Positions 21,961 to 33,909 are shown, counted from the stretch's first letter. The stretch: 64,000 bases of DNA from Lateolabrax maculatus (GCA_031216445.1 CM062209.1:22257501-22321500); one strand, 5' to 3'. Program-made: numbers and translations. The notes: generated by a model not told the origin, from the sequence alone.

Positions 21961-23869
21961 GCCCCAGACAAAGCAGTGGGCCTGGCTCAGGGTTCTATGG
22001 CGGCTGGCCTGACTGGCGCTCAACCAGACTGGCAGGTGGTCAGGGGCTCAGCGGAGGCCCGGCCATCATTACGTGTGAGTGGCTTCCTCTCTCTTGCTCC
22101 TCTCCAAACGAATGCGTTGGAGAGCTCAGACAAGCGCGCGGGGGGGGGGGGGGGGGGGGCTAACTGCCACTGAGGTGCATGTTTGCTTTGGCTTATTATT
22201 AATTACTGTGCGGCAGGCAGGCAAAGCCTCTGTGTCTGCGGCCACTTCATCAGTCAAACACACTTGTGCTCCAGCGAGCTGCCGGGACGCTGGACGGGTG
22301 GTGCTACTCACTGCTCTCCGGTTTGGCTGCCCTCTGGTAGAACTTGAGCTCCGAGAACAGGGGGCCATTCTCCTGGTACTCCTGCACATGGAAGCACACA
22401 TGATTAACTATGTCAGTATCACTGGTTAAAGAAGCACTAGGCTGCACAGAAACAACCACGTCTAATGGGGGCGGGGGGGTTGAGTGTTGACACAAGACTG
22501 TGACCAAAGCCAGTGGTTATTTTTCAAAAGTTACAGTCTTTTTTTAACACGAAATGCCATCTTTTTGTTGAGCCGGACCCTGTCACCTTACTGAGATGCG
22601 GCGGAGGTAAAGCGAGACAAAAAGGGAGGGAGGGAAACGCTGGAAACGCTGAACTGTATAATGAATCACTTGCACACAAAAAAAAGGGGGAAAAAAAGTC
22701 GTATGTCAAGGGATGACAATTTTCTGGTTTGAATATAGTCCAAGGCCTGAAATAAACCTGCCACTGCAGTCTCACTCTATTCACTCAGCCACCGTTTCCA
22801 TTTGCATGAAGGGTTCACATATTCACGATATTCACGGCTATCCCAGACCAGTTAATTGGAAGTGGAAGTGGACAATACAACCCAGCAACAGGTGACTGTG
22901 GAAAGCATCTGTGCCAGCTCAGTATACCCTTCTATCCCTAACCAGAAGTGCATGTGCAAAAGATTGGAGGAACCATTGCACCAATTACAGTTCAATTTTG
23001 TTATTTTTGGTCATCATGTGCTACAATTTTCTCACAGTGACTTCAAACTAAACCAGGTGATGTTTGGTGAAGTTGAAACTGAGAAAGAGGAACCATCACT
23101 TTGCTGTAAACAATTTATACATGCATTATTGTCCGTAACCATGGCAACGGCTACTTTCTGCTTGAATCTTGCAGTATATACTAACATTTCAAACAAGCAT
23201 TATTGTGTCCTTGAAGACCGGTACGCTGTCTGAGTGCAGCACAAATGTACTTACCACTTTTATGACAAAGTCAGAGTCTGCTGCAACAGGTCTGTCCACA
23301 TCCTGGGATGCTTTGAGACAACAGGACACAGTGAAGAAAGATGAGACAAAATGCAGGCTACAAAGTAGTGATACATCATGTTTGTCTTGACTCTTGGACT
23401 AGATCAGGCCCTTTGGACTTTTAAAACATATGCGAGATGCTGTATTGAGCAATAATGGATTTGTAAATATTGGGATTTAAAGCTGATCGGAGAGGTGTTC
23501 ACAGATTGGAGGGGTAAGGAACTGTTACAAAGCACACGACAAGTTGAAGAGTTGAAAATTCTTGTGGCAATCTGATCTGTTCAAACAGCTTTCACAACCC
23601 AGAGAAAAACAGATCAATCAGAGTAGTGTCTCCCAGAAACAATGTGTGTATCTGGCAGAGATAGAGAGGGAGTTAGTCTACTAGTGAATGTACAGGGGTG
23701 TGCGTGCGGTTGTGTCATCAGACGCATTGTGCTCATTACCAAGATAGATCAGTCCAAAGCCTCCTTGACCAATGATTTTCCCCAGCTTCCATTTCTTCTT
23801 CTCAGTGTCAGTCAGTATGAAGCCCGCTGGGAGGGGTTTGGGTAGCCCCCTCTTTCTTGGCGGTGCCAT
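9256..23869 (-). CDS. vrk2: VRK2, vaccinia-related Ser/Thr kinase 2 (complete, 13 coding exons)
   Basis: VRK2 belongs to the VRK branch of the casein-kinase-1 group; the human long form sits in the ER and nuclear membranes through a C-terminal anchor. Coding exons from the 5' end are 23740-23869, 23255-23310, 22312-22381, 21394-21481, 20191-20299, 19837-19929, 19505-19637, 13591-13711, 13194-13252, 11869-12047, 10614-10790, 9872-10057 and 9256-9612. They join in frame into 585 residues (human long form 508). Visible landmarks are the glycine loop IGQGGFG (33-39), the ATP lysine in VIKVE (K61), the catalytic loop HADIKAAN (165-172, Asp167), DYG (187-189) and the VRK-specific GTIEYTSLDAHKG. VRK2 rather than VRK1 is shown by EYQENGPLFSELKFYQ, LADYGLSYRYCP and the FANCL neighbour. 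The tail has two acidic segments and a hydrophobic segment near 553-571. The kinase identity is near certain; the last exon is less so. Confidence 0.95.
9780..9785 (+). promoter_or_regulatory. fancl: Likely FANCL poly(A) signal
   Basis: AATAAA lies about 605 bases after the FANCL stop and is the first canonical signal I see downstream on the + strand. Its use implies a 3' UTR of roughly 630 bases that covers the last VRK2 exon in antisense. Confidence 0.6.
9872..10057 (-). CDS. vrk2: VRK2 coding exon 12, second acidic tail exon (may also be a terminal exon)
   Basis: Acceptor gctcttag. Its 62 codons include SRSLRPRRVVTYQESDSEDE, an acidic run, then IPACYLRGPPIESRAQPKQ. It ends CAG followed by GTGTGA. 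If GT is used as a donor, the frame continues into 9256-9612. If not, the protein ends one Val later at TGA (9866-9868), giving 468 residues. Confidence 0.85.
10614..10790 (-). CDS. vrk2: VRK2 coding exon 11, first acidic tail exon
   Basis: A phase 0-0 exon of 59 codons: basic start GRARGPTKAKA, acidic run GDDGDGDDDDDEQEEE, then VPARHRRGPPV and a Gln-rich end before gtaggg. The acceptor is tandem (cagcag), so the first Gln may be optional. It resembles the next exon. Confidence 0.85.
11165..11400. promoter_or_regulatory. Candidate conserved non-coding element in a VRK2 intron
   Basis: A non-repetitive block between coding exons 10 and 11 with AAATTAAATGACAC, CATAATTGGAG and a CpG-rich centre (GGGCGCCCGCCGGGCC). 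No open frame or splice logic suits it. The call rests on texture only. Confidence 0.3.
11869..12047 (-). CDS. vrk2: VRK2 coding exon 10, end of kinase domain
   Basis: Acceptor cgtctccag. Encodes GEVAAFLLYVKTLGYQDKPD and YQRLKVLLASAVAER (the last C-lobe helices), then a Pro-rich start of the tail. It ends in phase 0 at AAG before gtgagg. Confidence 0.94.
13194..13252 (-). CDS. vrk2: VRK2 coding exon 9
   Basis: A CT-rich acceptor ending ctcag. Encodes LMDNLPDSVQQLSASGAST, matching human LLDELPQSVLKWAPSGSS. Donor gtaagc. Confidence 0.93.
13591..13711 (-). CDS. vrk2: VRK2 coding exon 8
   Basis: Acceptor ctttccatag. Encodes PSRRGDLQILGFCLLHWLCG and SLPWDNVLKNPNQVQEAKA, the conserved C-lobe helices. 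Donor gtaggt. Confidence 0.96.
14252..14281. repeat. (GAT)n microsatellite
   Basis: About ten GAT units in the long VRK2 intron. Confidence 0.95.
19073..19086. promoter_or_regulatory. Perfect X-box (RFX-type) palindrome
   Basis: GTAACCATGGTAAC fits the RFX consensus GTNRCC, 0-3 bases, RGYAAC in both halves. It is part of a near-tandem CATGGTAAC repeat. Binding is not shown by sequence alone. Confidence 0.45.
19505..19637 (-). CDS. vrk2: VRK2 coding exon 7, activation segment
   Basis: Acceptor gtgctgcag. Encodes VYLADYGLSYRYCP with the DYG metal-binding motif, then GHNGTIEYTSLDAHKGL. Donor gtaagc. It is followed by the longest intron of the gene (13712-19504). Confidence 0.97.
19837..19929 (-). 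CDS. vrk2: VRK2 coding exon 6, catalytic loop
   Basis: Acceptor tgtgccag. Its 31 codons include LEYIHENEYVHADIKAANL. The residue before the catalytic Asp is Ala, where human VRK1 and VRK2 have Gly. Donor gttagt. Confidence 0.96.
20191..20299 (-). CDS. vrk2: VRK2 coding exon 5
   Basis: Acceptor ccactcag. Encodes YRFMAMDRLGSDLQKI, then GGRLKKATVLQLGQGL. Donor gtgaga. Confidence 0.96.
21394..21481 (-). CDS. vrk2: VRK2 coding exon 4
   Basis: Acceptor cttttcccag. Encodes KKKWKRSRKLDFLGIPTYWG and SGLAEYNDL. Donor gtattg. Confidence 0.95.
21927..21957. repeat. (AC)n microsatellite
   Basis: About 15 AC units in a VRK2 intron. A run of 20 G follows at 22140-22159. Confidence 0.95.
22140..22159. repeat. 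Poly-G run
   Basis: Twenty consecutive G bases, 152 bases from a VRK2 exon (22312-22381). It is a likely point of length variation or sequencing error. Confidence 0.95.
22312..22381 (-). CDS. vrk2: VRK2 coding exon 3
   Basis: Acceptor atgtgcag. Encodes EYQENGPLFSELKFYQRAAK and PES, nearly identical to human VRK2. Donor gtgagt. Confidence 0.96.
23255..23310 (-). CDS. vrk2: VRK2 coding exon 2, ATP-binding lysine
   Basis: A 56-base exon from acceptor tctcaaag to donor gtaagt, encoding ASQDVDRPVAADSDFVIKV. The Lys of VIKV is the ATP-anchoring lysine. Confidence 0.93.
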
Positions 23870-23873
23870 GAAA
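23740..23873 (-). CDS. vrk2: VRK2 first coding exon with start codon
   Basis: The ATG is at 23867-23869, four bases inside the exon after acceptor catcag. It encodes MAPPRKRGLPKPLPAGF and the glycine-rich loop IGQGGFGLIYL. It ends with one base of an Ala codon before gtaatg. The start matches the human start in position (MPPKRNEKYKLP). Confidence 0.94.
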
Positions 23874-24323
23874 CTGATGAAAATATGTGTAAGACGGAAA
23901 TATGCAAAACTGATTAACGTTTCATTTTCTGACGTGGCTGTGATCCCAGACCTCTGCGACAGAATGTAAGGGAGGTGACGGTTTAATCAGGCCTATAGGT
24001 GACAGAGCAGTAACCAGCCCTGCAGATGGCAGCTACAACACCGACCTCACACTGCCAGCTCTGTTGTACAAGTTAAAGTCAAAGACAAACACCATTTAAA
24101 AACCTGCCATAACACTGCTCATTAGCAGAAGCACGGTACATAACGTGCTGTAGCTGCCTGGTCTGTTAGGAATAAAGTTAGGTTTCTATCCAGAGTGAGG
24201 AACGGTACTTTTATAGTATATAGTATATATAGTTTAGTTTATCTTAACGTTAAAGCGTTGGAGCAGCTAACCATGCTAAAAGAAGCTCTTTAATATGCGT
24301 CACGTGCTAAAATACAAACCTAC

Positions 24324-24625
24324 CTTCGAAGTGAACTTCGTAACAAGCCGTTACGTCGTCACTGGAGCTTTTTGTGTAGAAACATGTCGCCAATCTGTGG
24401 TAATTAGTACTTTATAGCGAATGTCTTGTCTGAAATGTCCAGCCCTTCTTCTTCAAACTGTTCCTCAATGGTCCGGTGCAGCAGAACAGAAACCAATCTA
24501 TCACTTCCTGAAAGTTGCCCCTCCCGCTACGTCACACAGCCAATGGCATGCAAGGAAAAGTTTCCCAACAACCCAATAGCCAATAGAGAAGAAGTAGAGG
24601 CGGGAATATGGCGGACTAAGCCCTC
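24324..24625 (-). promoter_or_regulatory. vrk2: VRK2 5' non-coding exon and promoter
   Basis: A donor gtaggt at 24318-24323 ends a likely 5' non-coding exon at 24324. Upstream on the - strand is TATAAAG at about 24410-24416. Beyond it are four CCAAT boxes (read on the + strand near 24492, 24540, 24572 and 24580), an ETS-type CAGGAAGT near 24503 and a CRE half-site TGACGT near 24530. The exact start site cannot be read. No gene starts in the other direction that I can see. Confidence 0.6.
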
Positions 24626-27600
24626 ATCATGACAAATCAACATGCTGTACATGTCGTGACAGTTTCACAACACAGACCTAAACTGAAAGTCACTTCTCTA
24701 AAGATGATTTTACTAGAGATAACAAATCCTGCTGCACTCTGCACCTGCACTTTTTACACTTTTTTCAGATGCCAATTGATACAGGCTACTGTAAAAAAAG
24801 AGAGAGACATTTTCTAAGAAAGTTTACTTCATTCATTTTGTTCTCGTGTGCAGGTCTTTCGCGCTCATGAACTGTCTTTGACATGTGAGATCTACACTCT
24901 ACAGCCCTCTCTCTGTGGGTGGAGCCAGTCTTTCATTCTGTGCATCAAGAAATGTGATGATGTGCTCTGTATTTTAGTGGGCGATAGTTGGTATGTGGCA
25001 AAAGGACTGATGGAGATGGCAGCACAAGCAGTGATACTGACGCCTATCTGACCTTGTAATGTAACATTGTTGCTCTGATGATGACGATGTTCCTCCCGTG
25101 TCTCCTCACTTTAGAGAGGTTGAACCCAGTTTCATTGAGTTTCTTAGGGATTCTTGAAAAGTTAAACTTTCTTATCAACCAGATGGGTTAATCTATGAGT
25201 AAAAGCAACATCAACACCACCTAGTAAACACTGTTTACATAAAGAGTGATTAACTACCTGATACTACTCTTTATCATAATGGATCAAAAAATGCCCTCCA
25301 TGCATGTAAAAACAGTGTGAAACAGCTGATAAAAACAAGCTCAGCCAGAACCGACAGAAGAGATTAATGTGATGGTATGGAAAACCATGACACAAATAGT
25401 GGTTTCAAACGTGGGAGTTGAGACACCCCCAGGGGATCACAAAATGAATCAGTCAAAGATGAATAAAAAGGTATAATACGTTTAGTAATTTTTTTTAATC
25501 ACTCGTCCAACTTGTGAGTGTGACTCAGATGAGTGGTCACAGGTAGACACTGATTCATCTAAGGTGTTGATGTCATATCTCTTGAAAGCTTTGTCTTTCC
25601 AACACAAGCAAGAGCAGTCCTCAAACTTGCCGTTTGTCGGTTAAACTAATGATCTCAAAGATCTCCGTTTGGCTCTCTTTTGCGGCACCTATGGCAATAA
25701 TTGGTTACTGCAGGTGAGAGAGGTGCAGAGATCCATACAGTGTCCTACCTTTGACTTCATCTGAATGCCGAATTTGTTTCTTTTTCTTTGGATTTGCACT
25801 TGTTTTTGAGGTTTCATCGTCTGCAGCGTTCGAAACCAGAAAAGACAGTATGCTGCTTCACACACAAGTGAGTTGAAGAAGTCTGTTGGGTTAGCTCCGC
25901 CTGCCTCCTCTGGCTCACCAACCACTGCTGGGGGATGGAAACCAACTGCTTGTGATTTTCACTCGTGAATGTCGACCACAGACACCCAGTTCGTAAATGC
26001 TGCAATACTGCAAATGCAAGGACCTTCATCAGTGGGCCATGGGCTTAATCGCCATTGCATTACCTCATTCAGTGTTAGACAGTAACTAAACAGACACTTA
26101 TTTATCTTTGAGATTATAACTTTAAATATTAGGCTACCTTCATTATTTCACCTCAGATGCTGGTGACTTAACTTCCTTGTTGCATTTTATTTAATCTGTA
26201 GAAAAAGTGCACATTTGTGCTCTGCTTTTTTCAGCCAGTGAAGAAGATGACAGCAGCATTAGTTGACTTTTCTTGGATTCCCGACTTTAAAAACTATGTT
26301 TCATACTTTTTGTTTTTTAACATTTGCAAATGAGCTTCATCCAACTGTGTTTGATAGTCATCATGTGTTTATCGCTGAACACCTGTGAATGTGGCCTGAG
26401 CACAGATAAAGACACAATAGATCTCCTTTGGCTCCATTCCCCCTGCTGTCAGGATCAGATGTAAGCTATAGCCTATAGGCTAAGTCGATCACATGCATCA
26501 CGTGTGTACTTTTTGGTAGACAACATATTGAGAAATGTCAATATTTTTGTCATGTGATCTGTATTTGTTCATTGATCACTGACTATCACAAGTCGCAGGA
26601 AGCTACAAAAGGACACACCTGTTCCTGCTCATGTGTGTAGCGAACCTGAAGAAGCTACAACGCAAAATGCCTTGTTTCGAGTGCAGATTTGTAATGATGC
26701 AAAGCTGACCCCCCAATACATTTACATGTATGCTTACGTTCCTTACTGTTCCTCTTCCAGCTCAGGCACCGGGCCATCACCTGTTGATTTGCATGTTCTT
26801 TCGGGTGTATTTACATATTTTCAACTTAATATACCATTATGTATTGATATGTGTCAATTTTCTTCCAAATGAGCTGTTTGCCAAGCCAGAGGGAAGATGA
26901 AGTGTCCACCTGACAACCCATCTTCTTGTCAAGCATCCAAGACAGTCTTCAGAAATACTGTTTACTACATCAGATTCCATTTTAGTGGTTGGTGTAAAAT
27001 CAACACGATCTCCAACATTAGCCTAACAGTTTGTAGTTCAAACCCGTGTCATATAAGAGTGATGCCTTTGGATTTTGTTCTTCAGTATTTTTCAAAGCAT
27101 AGAAGCATCTCTGAAAAGACTCTGCGTTACCTTGTTACAGTGAAATTATTTTCATTAAAAGATGCATCAGCCAAATACCAATAAATCATTCAAAGAAATC
27201 TCACATTAACTCATTTGAATATGAAATAATACAGACCTAAACTGCAGAGATTGTGCTTTTGTTGATCTGTGTCTTTTTCTTTCTCTCTTTTACAATAAAA
27301 TGTTTACAGCCGGGCTGTGTCCTTCACTTGTAATATGATGCAAGTCTGCCCCTGCATAAAAAGGCTTTGCTTTTATTCATTCATTTAATTATTCAGTAAT
27401 ACTCCAAATACATTTTTCACTTAAAGGCCTAATTATTGCTGAGATTACCCCGCCATGGAATAGCTGTGAGCAGATAATCCCAAGAGTGTTTTGGCATGTA
27501 AATAGTTAAACTGTATTGATATTGATGTTATAGTTAACTTGAGTTGGAAAAGATCTTCTCCTTTGTATTACTCTTCCGAAAATGTTAGTCAGCCTCCAGT

Positions 27601-27930
27601 GTGCCTGGTGCTGAGGGTGTCATCCATAAATTCCAGTTTTGCGCAGGTCTTGGTACGCCCTTGTTACACCCAGTACTAAAGTGGACTCTATGGACCTATG
27701 CTTGAATACTCCAAATAGTCAATAAGGGCAGTCAGTGTTAGCGGCTGCATGCAGTAAACTGGAAGCACAGGTGGCGCTGGATTCTGACATGGGATTGGGC
27801 CTTCAAAGCGGCCTCTTGTATACTGCTTATTCAACTTACTTACACAAATCAATAACAGTTTGTTTTCAGGAATTCCGGCGTCCCTGTTGTAACCCAGCTT
27901 GATCTCCGTTTTGCTGTACAGCATGGTCAA
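24626..27930. other. Intergenic, nothing recognised
   Basis: AT-rich sequence upstream of VRK2. Only short chance open frames occur, with no splice-consistent exon, RNA gene or clear transposon. Confidence 0.6.
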
Positions 27931-27939
27931 TACCACGTC

Positions 27940-28150
27940 TGGCTAATGAACACAGGCTGCGGGAGCAAACGTAATGTGGAACCGGTGGTGGACGGGAACT
28001 CACACATTTCTCCCCACTCATCGCTCCCAATCAAGCGTGTTTTATTCCGATGAAAAGAGAGGGAAAATGCCTTCTCTTGTTCCTGTTGGCATGCACCTGC
28101 AGTGAGCCTATCGATCTACAGGCACCCTCAGGGCCTAATTTAAGGCTCAA
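27940..28150. promoter_or_regulatory. Candidate conserved non-coding element
   Basis: A non-repetitive block with TAATGAACACAGG, CCCAATCAAGCG and GGCCTAATTTAAGG. It is unlike the surrounding AT-rich sequence and no exon fits. Confidence 0.25.
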
Positions 28151-30044
28151 GGATTCAGCTATGAAAGGAAGAAAAATAAAACATCACTGGTTGAACATCA
28201 GGTAGTCTCATAAGGAAAACTGAGGGAGAACTGGGTCTGCTTTGGATTGAAGATGAGCTCTAAGTCATGTGTGCTGTTTGTCTGAAGATCAATGGAACAA
28301 CACTCACAATGAATGTGGCCTAATTATTGCACTATAGAGCCTATGGTGCATCCAAACACCTGCTATTAACTGAGCTTATACCTTATTGGCTAAGGGATGC
28401 TTTTAATTGCAACATCGTTTTACAAATGTGTGCATCATCAATTCAGAGTGGTGTTAATATGTTTTTCATTTTGCTGGTAATACCGCCCTGCAAGGTGTCC
28501 TCATGGAGTCTGGTTTTCTTTGAACCTGTTTCTTATTTTACCTATTGACAATTGTTCTGTCTCTGTAGCCTGTAGTCTCTGTAGTCTCTGACTTTGAAGC
28601 ACAGTAACACACGTGTTGTCTCTTTGACTTGTGCAGGGTCTAAGTCAGCTAGCCATATTCTGTCCATGCTGGGGAAAAAGTCCAAATTGGGCACTCTAAA
28701 GTAAGGAGCAAGAGCGGAGAGAGAACCTTGCAGCCTTGTGTTTTCCACTCACAAACTTTTCAGTCTCAACATCCCAACTCTCCATGTCTTGCAAGTGTCC
28801 TGCCGCTAGCTCCACACGGGCTTGTCATAGATGCTGGCTATCTGGCCTTTCACAAAAATAGCATTGTTTGTAGCTTTTTGGGGCCATGGTTGCCTGACGG
28901 CCGTATCAGCTTGGTCGTTGTATTAACGGCAGGCCACACATTGCCTGCACACTTGTAGTTGGTTGTGGTGTGTGGCTTGATTGTGTACGCTATATGTCTA
29001 TGTGGCTGCATGGGAGTCCAAACATCCCTGAATGTGAAACTGTGTATTCATTTTCCCTCTATCTTTGGTTGCCTGCCCCGCCAGTTTAGTCTGCTTGACC
29101 TTTTTATCCTTTATCTGACTGAGGTTTGAGCAAAATGCATGGCACTGTCCATGGTGCTGAAATAGCACACTTCATTGTAATCCACACTCTCCAACCCCCC
29201 CCCCCCCCTTCAGTAATTTTCCTCTTGGATCTGCCTTGCATCTCCAGCCTATAAAGGCCCACTACAACTTTTCGCCCCCTCTGCAACGAGCCATCAGCTC
29301 TGCGCCTCTTCTGTCTGTAATGTAAGAAAGGTGCACTGCAGTGATTGCACACATGAAGATCAGTTTACATGTTACATCTCAAGTCTGAAATAAGTAACCA
29401 TAATGACATTACAAATGTATAACACAAAGCCTATGTTACAAACTGCAGGTGCGGGGTTTGAAAGACATGGGTCACCAGGCAAGGAGGATTTAATGCAAAC
29501 GTTTGTTCTCTTGCAAGTCTTCCACCTTTATGGAACACTAAATCCCTGGATAACCCCATTTTCTGTCCGTCATAAAACAATACTCACATTCCGTCTGTGC
29601 GTTAAAAGGTGGCTGTAATTGTTTTTCTAGTGTCTGTACTGGCCGTGAAGAGATCTCTTCCGAAAGCACTTCCGATGTAAGAGATAGTGAGACAAAATCT
29701 GCAGTCCTACCTGTTTCCACCCTGCAGCGTATTTTCCAAAATGTTGAACTATTCCTTTAACCGGCTCGCCACTAAACGAGACTGAACTTCAGTGGGACCA
29801 ATAGAGGTTAAACGACTGAATAAAGTCTTTGTCTAGTATGATACAGCCCTACAGTCTCACACCAAATCGATTTCAAAGTGGCCGATGTTAACTTCATTGA
29901 TACTGTAACCTCTCACTGTGGTCCAGGTTTTAACCCCCACCTCCATCCATCTCTCTACCATTTTCTCTCTCTCCTTTCACTTGCCCTCTACCTCTCTTGT
30001 TCCCCCCCCACCCCTCCCCCGACTCAGCCACCTCCCACCCGGAG

Positions 30045-30310
30045 GTAATTGCTCTGTGAGCTCGGCGGTGCCCGCCGAACGGCGTCGCCGCATCCCCCCC
30101 GACCGCCTCTCACAGTCTGGGCTCTGTGACACCAATCTCGGTGAGGGCGTGACACCATTTTGTGTAACTGGCCCTCGTGATGGAGATGGCATAATTGTCC
30201 TAATTAGGGGGGCGCGGATCGGGGCGGCCGCGGCTCTGACCCACCCCGGCCCGAGTCCATATGGTGGGAGGCTGATAATGAGCCAGTTAATGTGCTGTGT
30301 CCATCAGTAA
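30045..30310. promoter_or_regulatory. CpG-rich candidate regulatory block
   Basis: A CpG-dense core (GGCGGTGCCCGCCGAACGGC and GGGGCGGCCGCGG) flanked by GGTAATTGC, CATAATTGTCCTAATTAG and CCAGTTAATG. The mix of CpG and homeodomain cores is typical of conserved developmental elements; CpG-island promoter is the alternative. Confidence 0.35.
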
Positions 30311-30390
30311 GAGATACTCGCTTTGGACGCCATGCCAAAGAGATGGAGGAGGTTTTACTCTCTTTGCCCTCTTTTCTATTTCCTACCTCT

Positions 30391-30396
<6 letters not shown>

Positions 30397-30438
<42 letters not shown>
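30397..30438. repeat. (CA)n microsatellite
   Basis: About 21 CA units. Confidence 0.95.
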
Positions 30439-30441
<3 letters not shown>

Positions 30442-31589
30442 CATTTACATTCCGGCTGTAATAAAACATTTGACAGAATTCGCTCAAAAACCTGATGTAT
30501 TTATGTGCTTAATTACCTACAGTAGTCATACCTGTCTGCACATTAGTGGGCGTTACATTTTCCCCCATTTCGGCCCCCGGATCATGAACGACATTTTCAA
30601 ACTGTTTCATTTTATGAATCATTTGTTCCTGGCCTTGTCTCTCAGCTCCCATCATGCAGCTGTGTCACTATTTCATGTTGTGACTCTGTTCCCTTTATGA
30701 ATATGAGATGTATTGCCAGTTCAAATGAAAGTAATACAAATCTAATGGCCAGTAATGAGATGCTGTTTCGCCATTATTGGACGTGGGCTGGGTCTACGCC
30801 AGTGTGTGCATGTGTGTGTGCATTCTCAATGCTGTGTATGATTTGATGCTAATAAAACCATACTTTCTGCTCCAGGGAGCAAGCACTGACCAGGATTCAG
30901 ATTAGGCCCTTAATGGCTTTCAGGCCTGGGGCTAAATTGAAATGTAAAACCCCAAACCAAACATCATTTAGTCCTTACGTTTCTTGATGTGGCCCAGCAA
31001 GTGGAAATTGGAGACACGTAGCTGCTTAACTGTAATTTGCTTTGTTTCATGCAAACATTGCATTGAAGAGGCCGTGCTACACAAGCAAAGATGCGCGTCT
31101 GGATTTGCACTGCGGTGATATGACTGTTCATTTCTGTTAATCTGCATCCACTCAGCAGCCTCCTTCCATTGTATTCAACAGTTTAAGCACTTATGAGTTT
31201 TTTCCTCTGGTGTGTATTAGCCAGACAAACACATTAAACTGTACTGAGAGTGTATAGGTTTGAAAATACTAGATTTCTGAATACTCTTTGGACTGAACTA
31301 CTTTCCACTTCCACTATCTGTAAGTACCTGCCCTACATGTATGTGATAACCTTCGCTGCTAGTTACTTTTCAAATTTAGATTAACAATTCAAAATATAAT
31401 CGACAGTATGATGTGTTATTATAGGTTGATAAGACTTTATTGATTCATGGCGGAAATTCACAAGCTACAGTAGTATATAAAGTACTTCCAATGAGTTCCA
31501 CCTTTACCAGCTGCAACATTAAACACATGAATGGATCAATAATTATAATCAAATAATGTAATCTACATTATTCTGAAATGGGCCATTCT

Positions 31590-31765
31590 GCATAATAAGT
31601 ACTTCTACTATTATATCTTAAATATTTTGATGCTTACACTTCTGTGCTTTTACTTAAGTAAAATTCTGAATGTAGGACTTTTACTTGTAGCACAGTATTT
31701 CTACACTGTGGTATTGCTACTTTTGCTTAAGTAAAAGATCTGAATACTTCTTCCACCATTGAGTA
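31590..31765. repeat. Dispersed repeat ending TACTTCTTCCACCATTG
   Basis: Blocks TTACTTAAGTAAAATTCTGA, TGTAGGACTTTTACTTGTA and CTTAAGTAAAAGATCTGAAT, then ACTTCTTCCACCATTG, match one of the commonest repeats in spiny-rayed fish genomes. It may extend left to about 31280. Confidence 0.7.
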
Positions 31766-32847
31766 GTAGTAGTCATAGTAATATGCAAAAATCAATTAAA
31801 ATGCTGCATTGGAGTCAATTCAGCTTAGAAGCTTGTCATTAACAAGCAGTATGGATCAATTCTGCAATATAATTCTAATACATCATATCCATCATATCAG
31901 AGGTGGACAACTGAGACTGGACTGGATACCAGACCAATGTTGTTGGCATGACAGATAAGCTAATCAATACATTGAGCCTGGTGAGGTCCACCTAGTCATC
32001 CTTCAAGGTGCAGGGGGGAGCATTTAACCACCAGTGGCACTATGGGGCAATGATTTGGTGGATCTCATGTTAGCACATGCCAAAGCAGAGTGAATGGGCC
32101 TCTAAGAGCAAAATGTGATCATGATTTTTTTATTATTTCCAAAATTAAAGACACATGAGAATAAACATTTAAAAATAAAAAAAAATAAAAAGTGTGTTTC
32201 TGTTGTATGTAATGTAAGATGTGAACATTAACATAACTGGCCTACTACAGTAGTGTTAGGAACTAACAAGGGACCTTAAGGCAGGACACGGACAGGGGAA
32301 TGGAGATGATGAAGAGCTGATGACAGGGGATTGAGATCTGATGGCAGCAGGGAAGAGTGAAGGTAATGGAGCTGGCGTGAGCATGGAGAGAGGGAGCAAC
32401 CGGATGGAGCAGGCAAGTAATGATCCACTGAGGACACAGAGAAAACATGTAAGTAACAGGAAACACGAAGAGTCAAAAATCACTTCAAATAAGCAACTAA
32501 GTTGGCCTTCGTGTACTACCACAGAGGTTGCACATCTGGTGAGGAGCGGGAGAGGTGATGAACTGACTGCAGACAAGTGTGCAGGATGAGCAGAGCTGGG
32601 AGCCAGGAGCACGAAGACAGGAGACCACGCCCACGCCAAGACACACACACACACACACACACAAACCAGGCAGCACTGGGAACACAAGTAAGGGGAAACA
32701 CAAGGAAACACTAGGGAATTTAATGTGGAACAGCCATAGCTGTAGCACGTAGTAACACAACATTACCTCCAAGGCACAGTATTATACCTTTGTATTTTTC
32801 AGTAGTTTTTTTGTTTTGTTTTAAATTCAGTTTAGTTTCAGTTCCAC

Positions 32848-33909
32848 CAGTGGTGGGCCGTCAGGGCCTGTAAGGCCTTCTGTGCTGGCCTAAGAAATAT
32901 CTGAATTACAGACTAATTTTAATTATAATTATTATTTTTAAATGTATTATTATTATTATTTCCATTAATACTTAATAAATAATTCCAAATGGTCTATTCG
33001 CCTCCTTTCATAGCTTTTCCCCTGGTTACGCTGCTTCCAAACATGTATATTCATATAACAGCATTTATCCAATCACAGTTCAGCCATAATTTGTTGCTAG
33101 AGTCAAAGAAATTTGCCTGGAGGCCTTCACAATCAGTTCTATGGGCCCTGTAGCATAAAATAAGTGTCAATCAGACTGTTGCTTTAACCAATCAGATTTT
33201 GAGTTGACGACACCAAGGCCTTCTAGCAGACATACAGTGACGTCAGCGTATTCCCGCCCTTTGATTGGATAATCAGAGAGCGTGCTAGATAGAGCTAGCA
33301 AACTGCATCTGAAACTAACTGAAACGAGCTGATTCAGCTCGCAACACGAGTTATCTGTCTGTGATGCAACGGCCCTTTATACTGCATTTCTGCATAATGG
33401 TTTCTTTAAAGCGGCAATATGTAACTCTGGAAGAATGACTGACTCCATGCGGTTCTCATTCCCGGGAGTCAAATAGGCTACTGACGCTTTGGGCTGGTGG
33501 TCCGGGCCGGGCTGCATTATTGTGTGTGGATCATTAATATAACGGTTAATCACGGCTCTCAATCTGACATAGCTGCTGATTGAGTAACGCTGGCTCTGGC
33601 TGTTCCTCACGGCTCCATAAAATTCATGGAGGATCTTGTTTTGTCCTTCTTTACTAACTTCCGATGTAGGAATCGTGTATTGTTGCCATGGAAACCACAC
33701 AGACTCAGGCACTGTAGTCGGAGTGATATTTTTAGTGATGCGCTGATGTCGTGCTCATTTGATAATGCTCTAAACGTCTTATTGACCAATCAGATTGCAC
33801 GGTCGGATCTACTTGGTGTATAAATAGCCATAAAGTAGTTATTGAGAGGTGGATTAATTCAGACGAGCACTACTGAAGGCCTAGGTGTGAAATGCAAGGT
33901 CCGCCACTG
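32848..33909. mobile_element. hAT-like non-autonomous DNA transposon
   Basis: The ends are inverted: CAGTGGTGGGCC on the left and, read backwards, CAGTGGCGGACC on the right (10 of 12 match). Eight-base flanks AGTTCCAC and GTTTCCAC agree at six positions, as an aged 8-bp hAT target duplication would. No transposase frame remains in about 1.06 kb. It sits inside an older repeat rich in TTTAGTTTAG at 32800-34770. Confidence 0.6.

Noticed and set aside
24426..24632. A + strand frame in the VRK2 promoter, hinting at a divergent gene
   Set aside because: No similarity and no downstream exons were found; the interval is better explained by promoter motifs.
29918..30310. A 130-codon + strand frame over the CpG block
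   Set aside because: It is Pro/Arg-rich by base composition and has no similarity; regulatory DNA fits better.
32256..32711. A 151-codon - strand frame rich in Cys, Ser and Leu
   Set aside because: It runs through a (CA)n tract and low-complexity DNA and has no coding signature.
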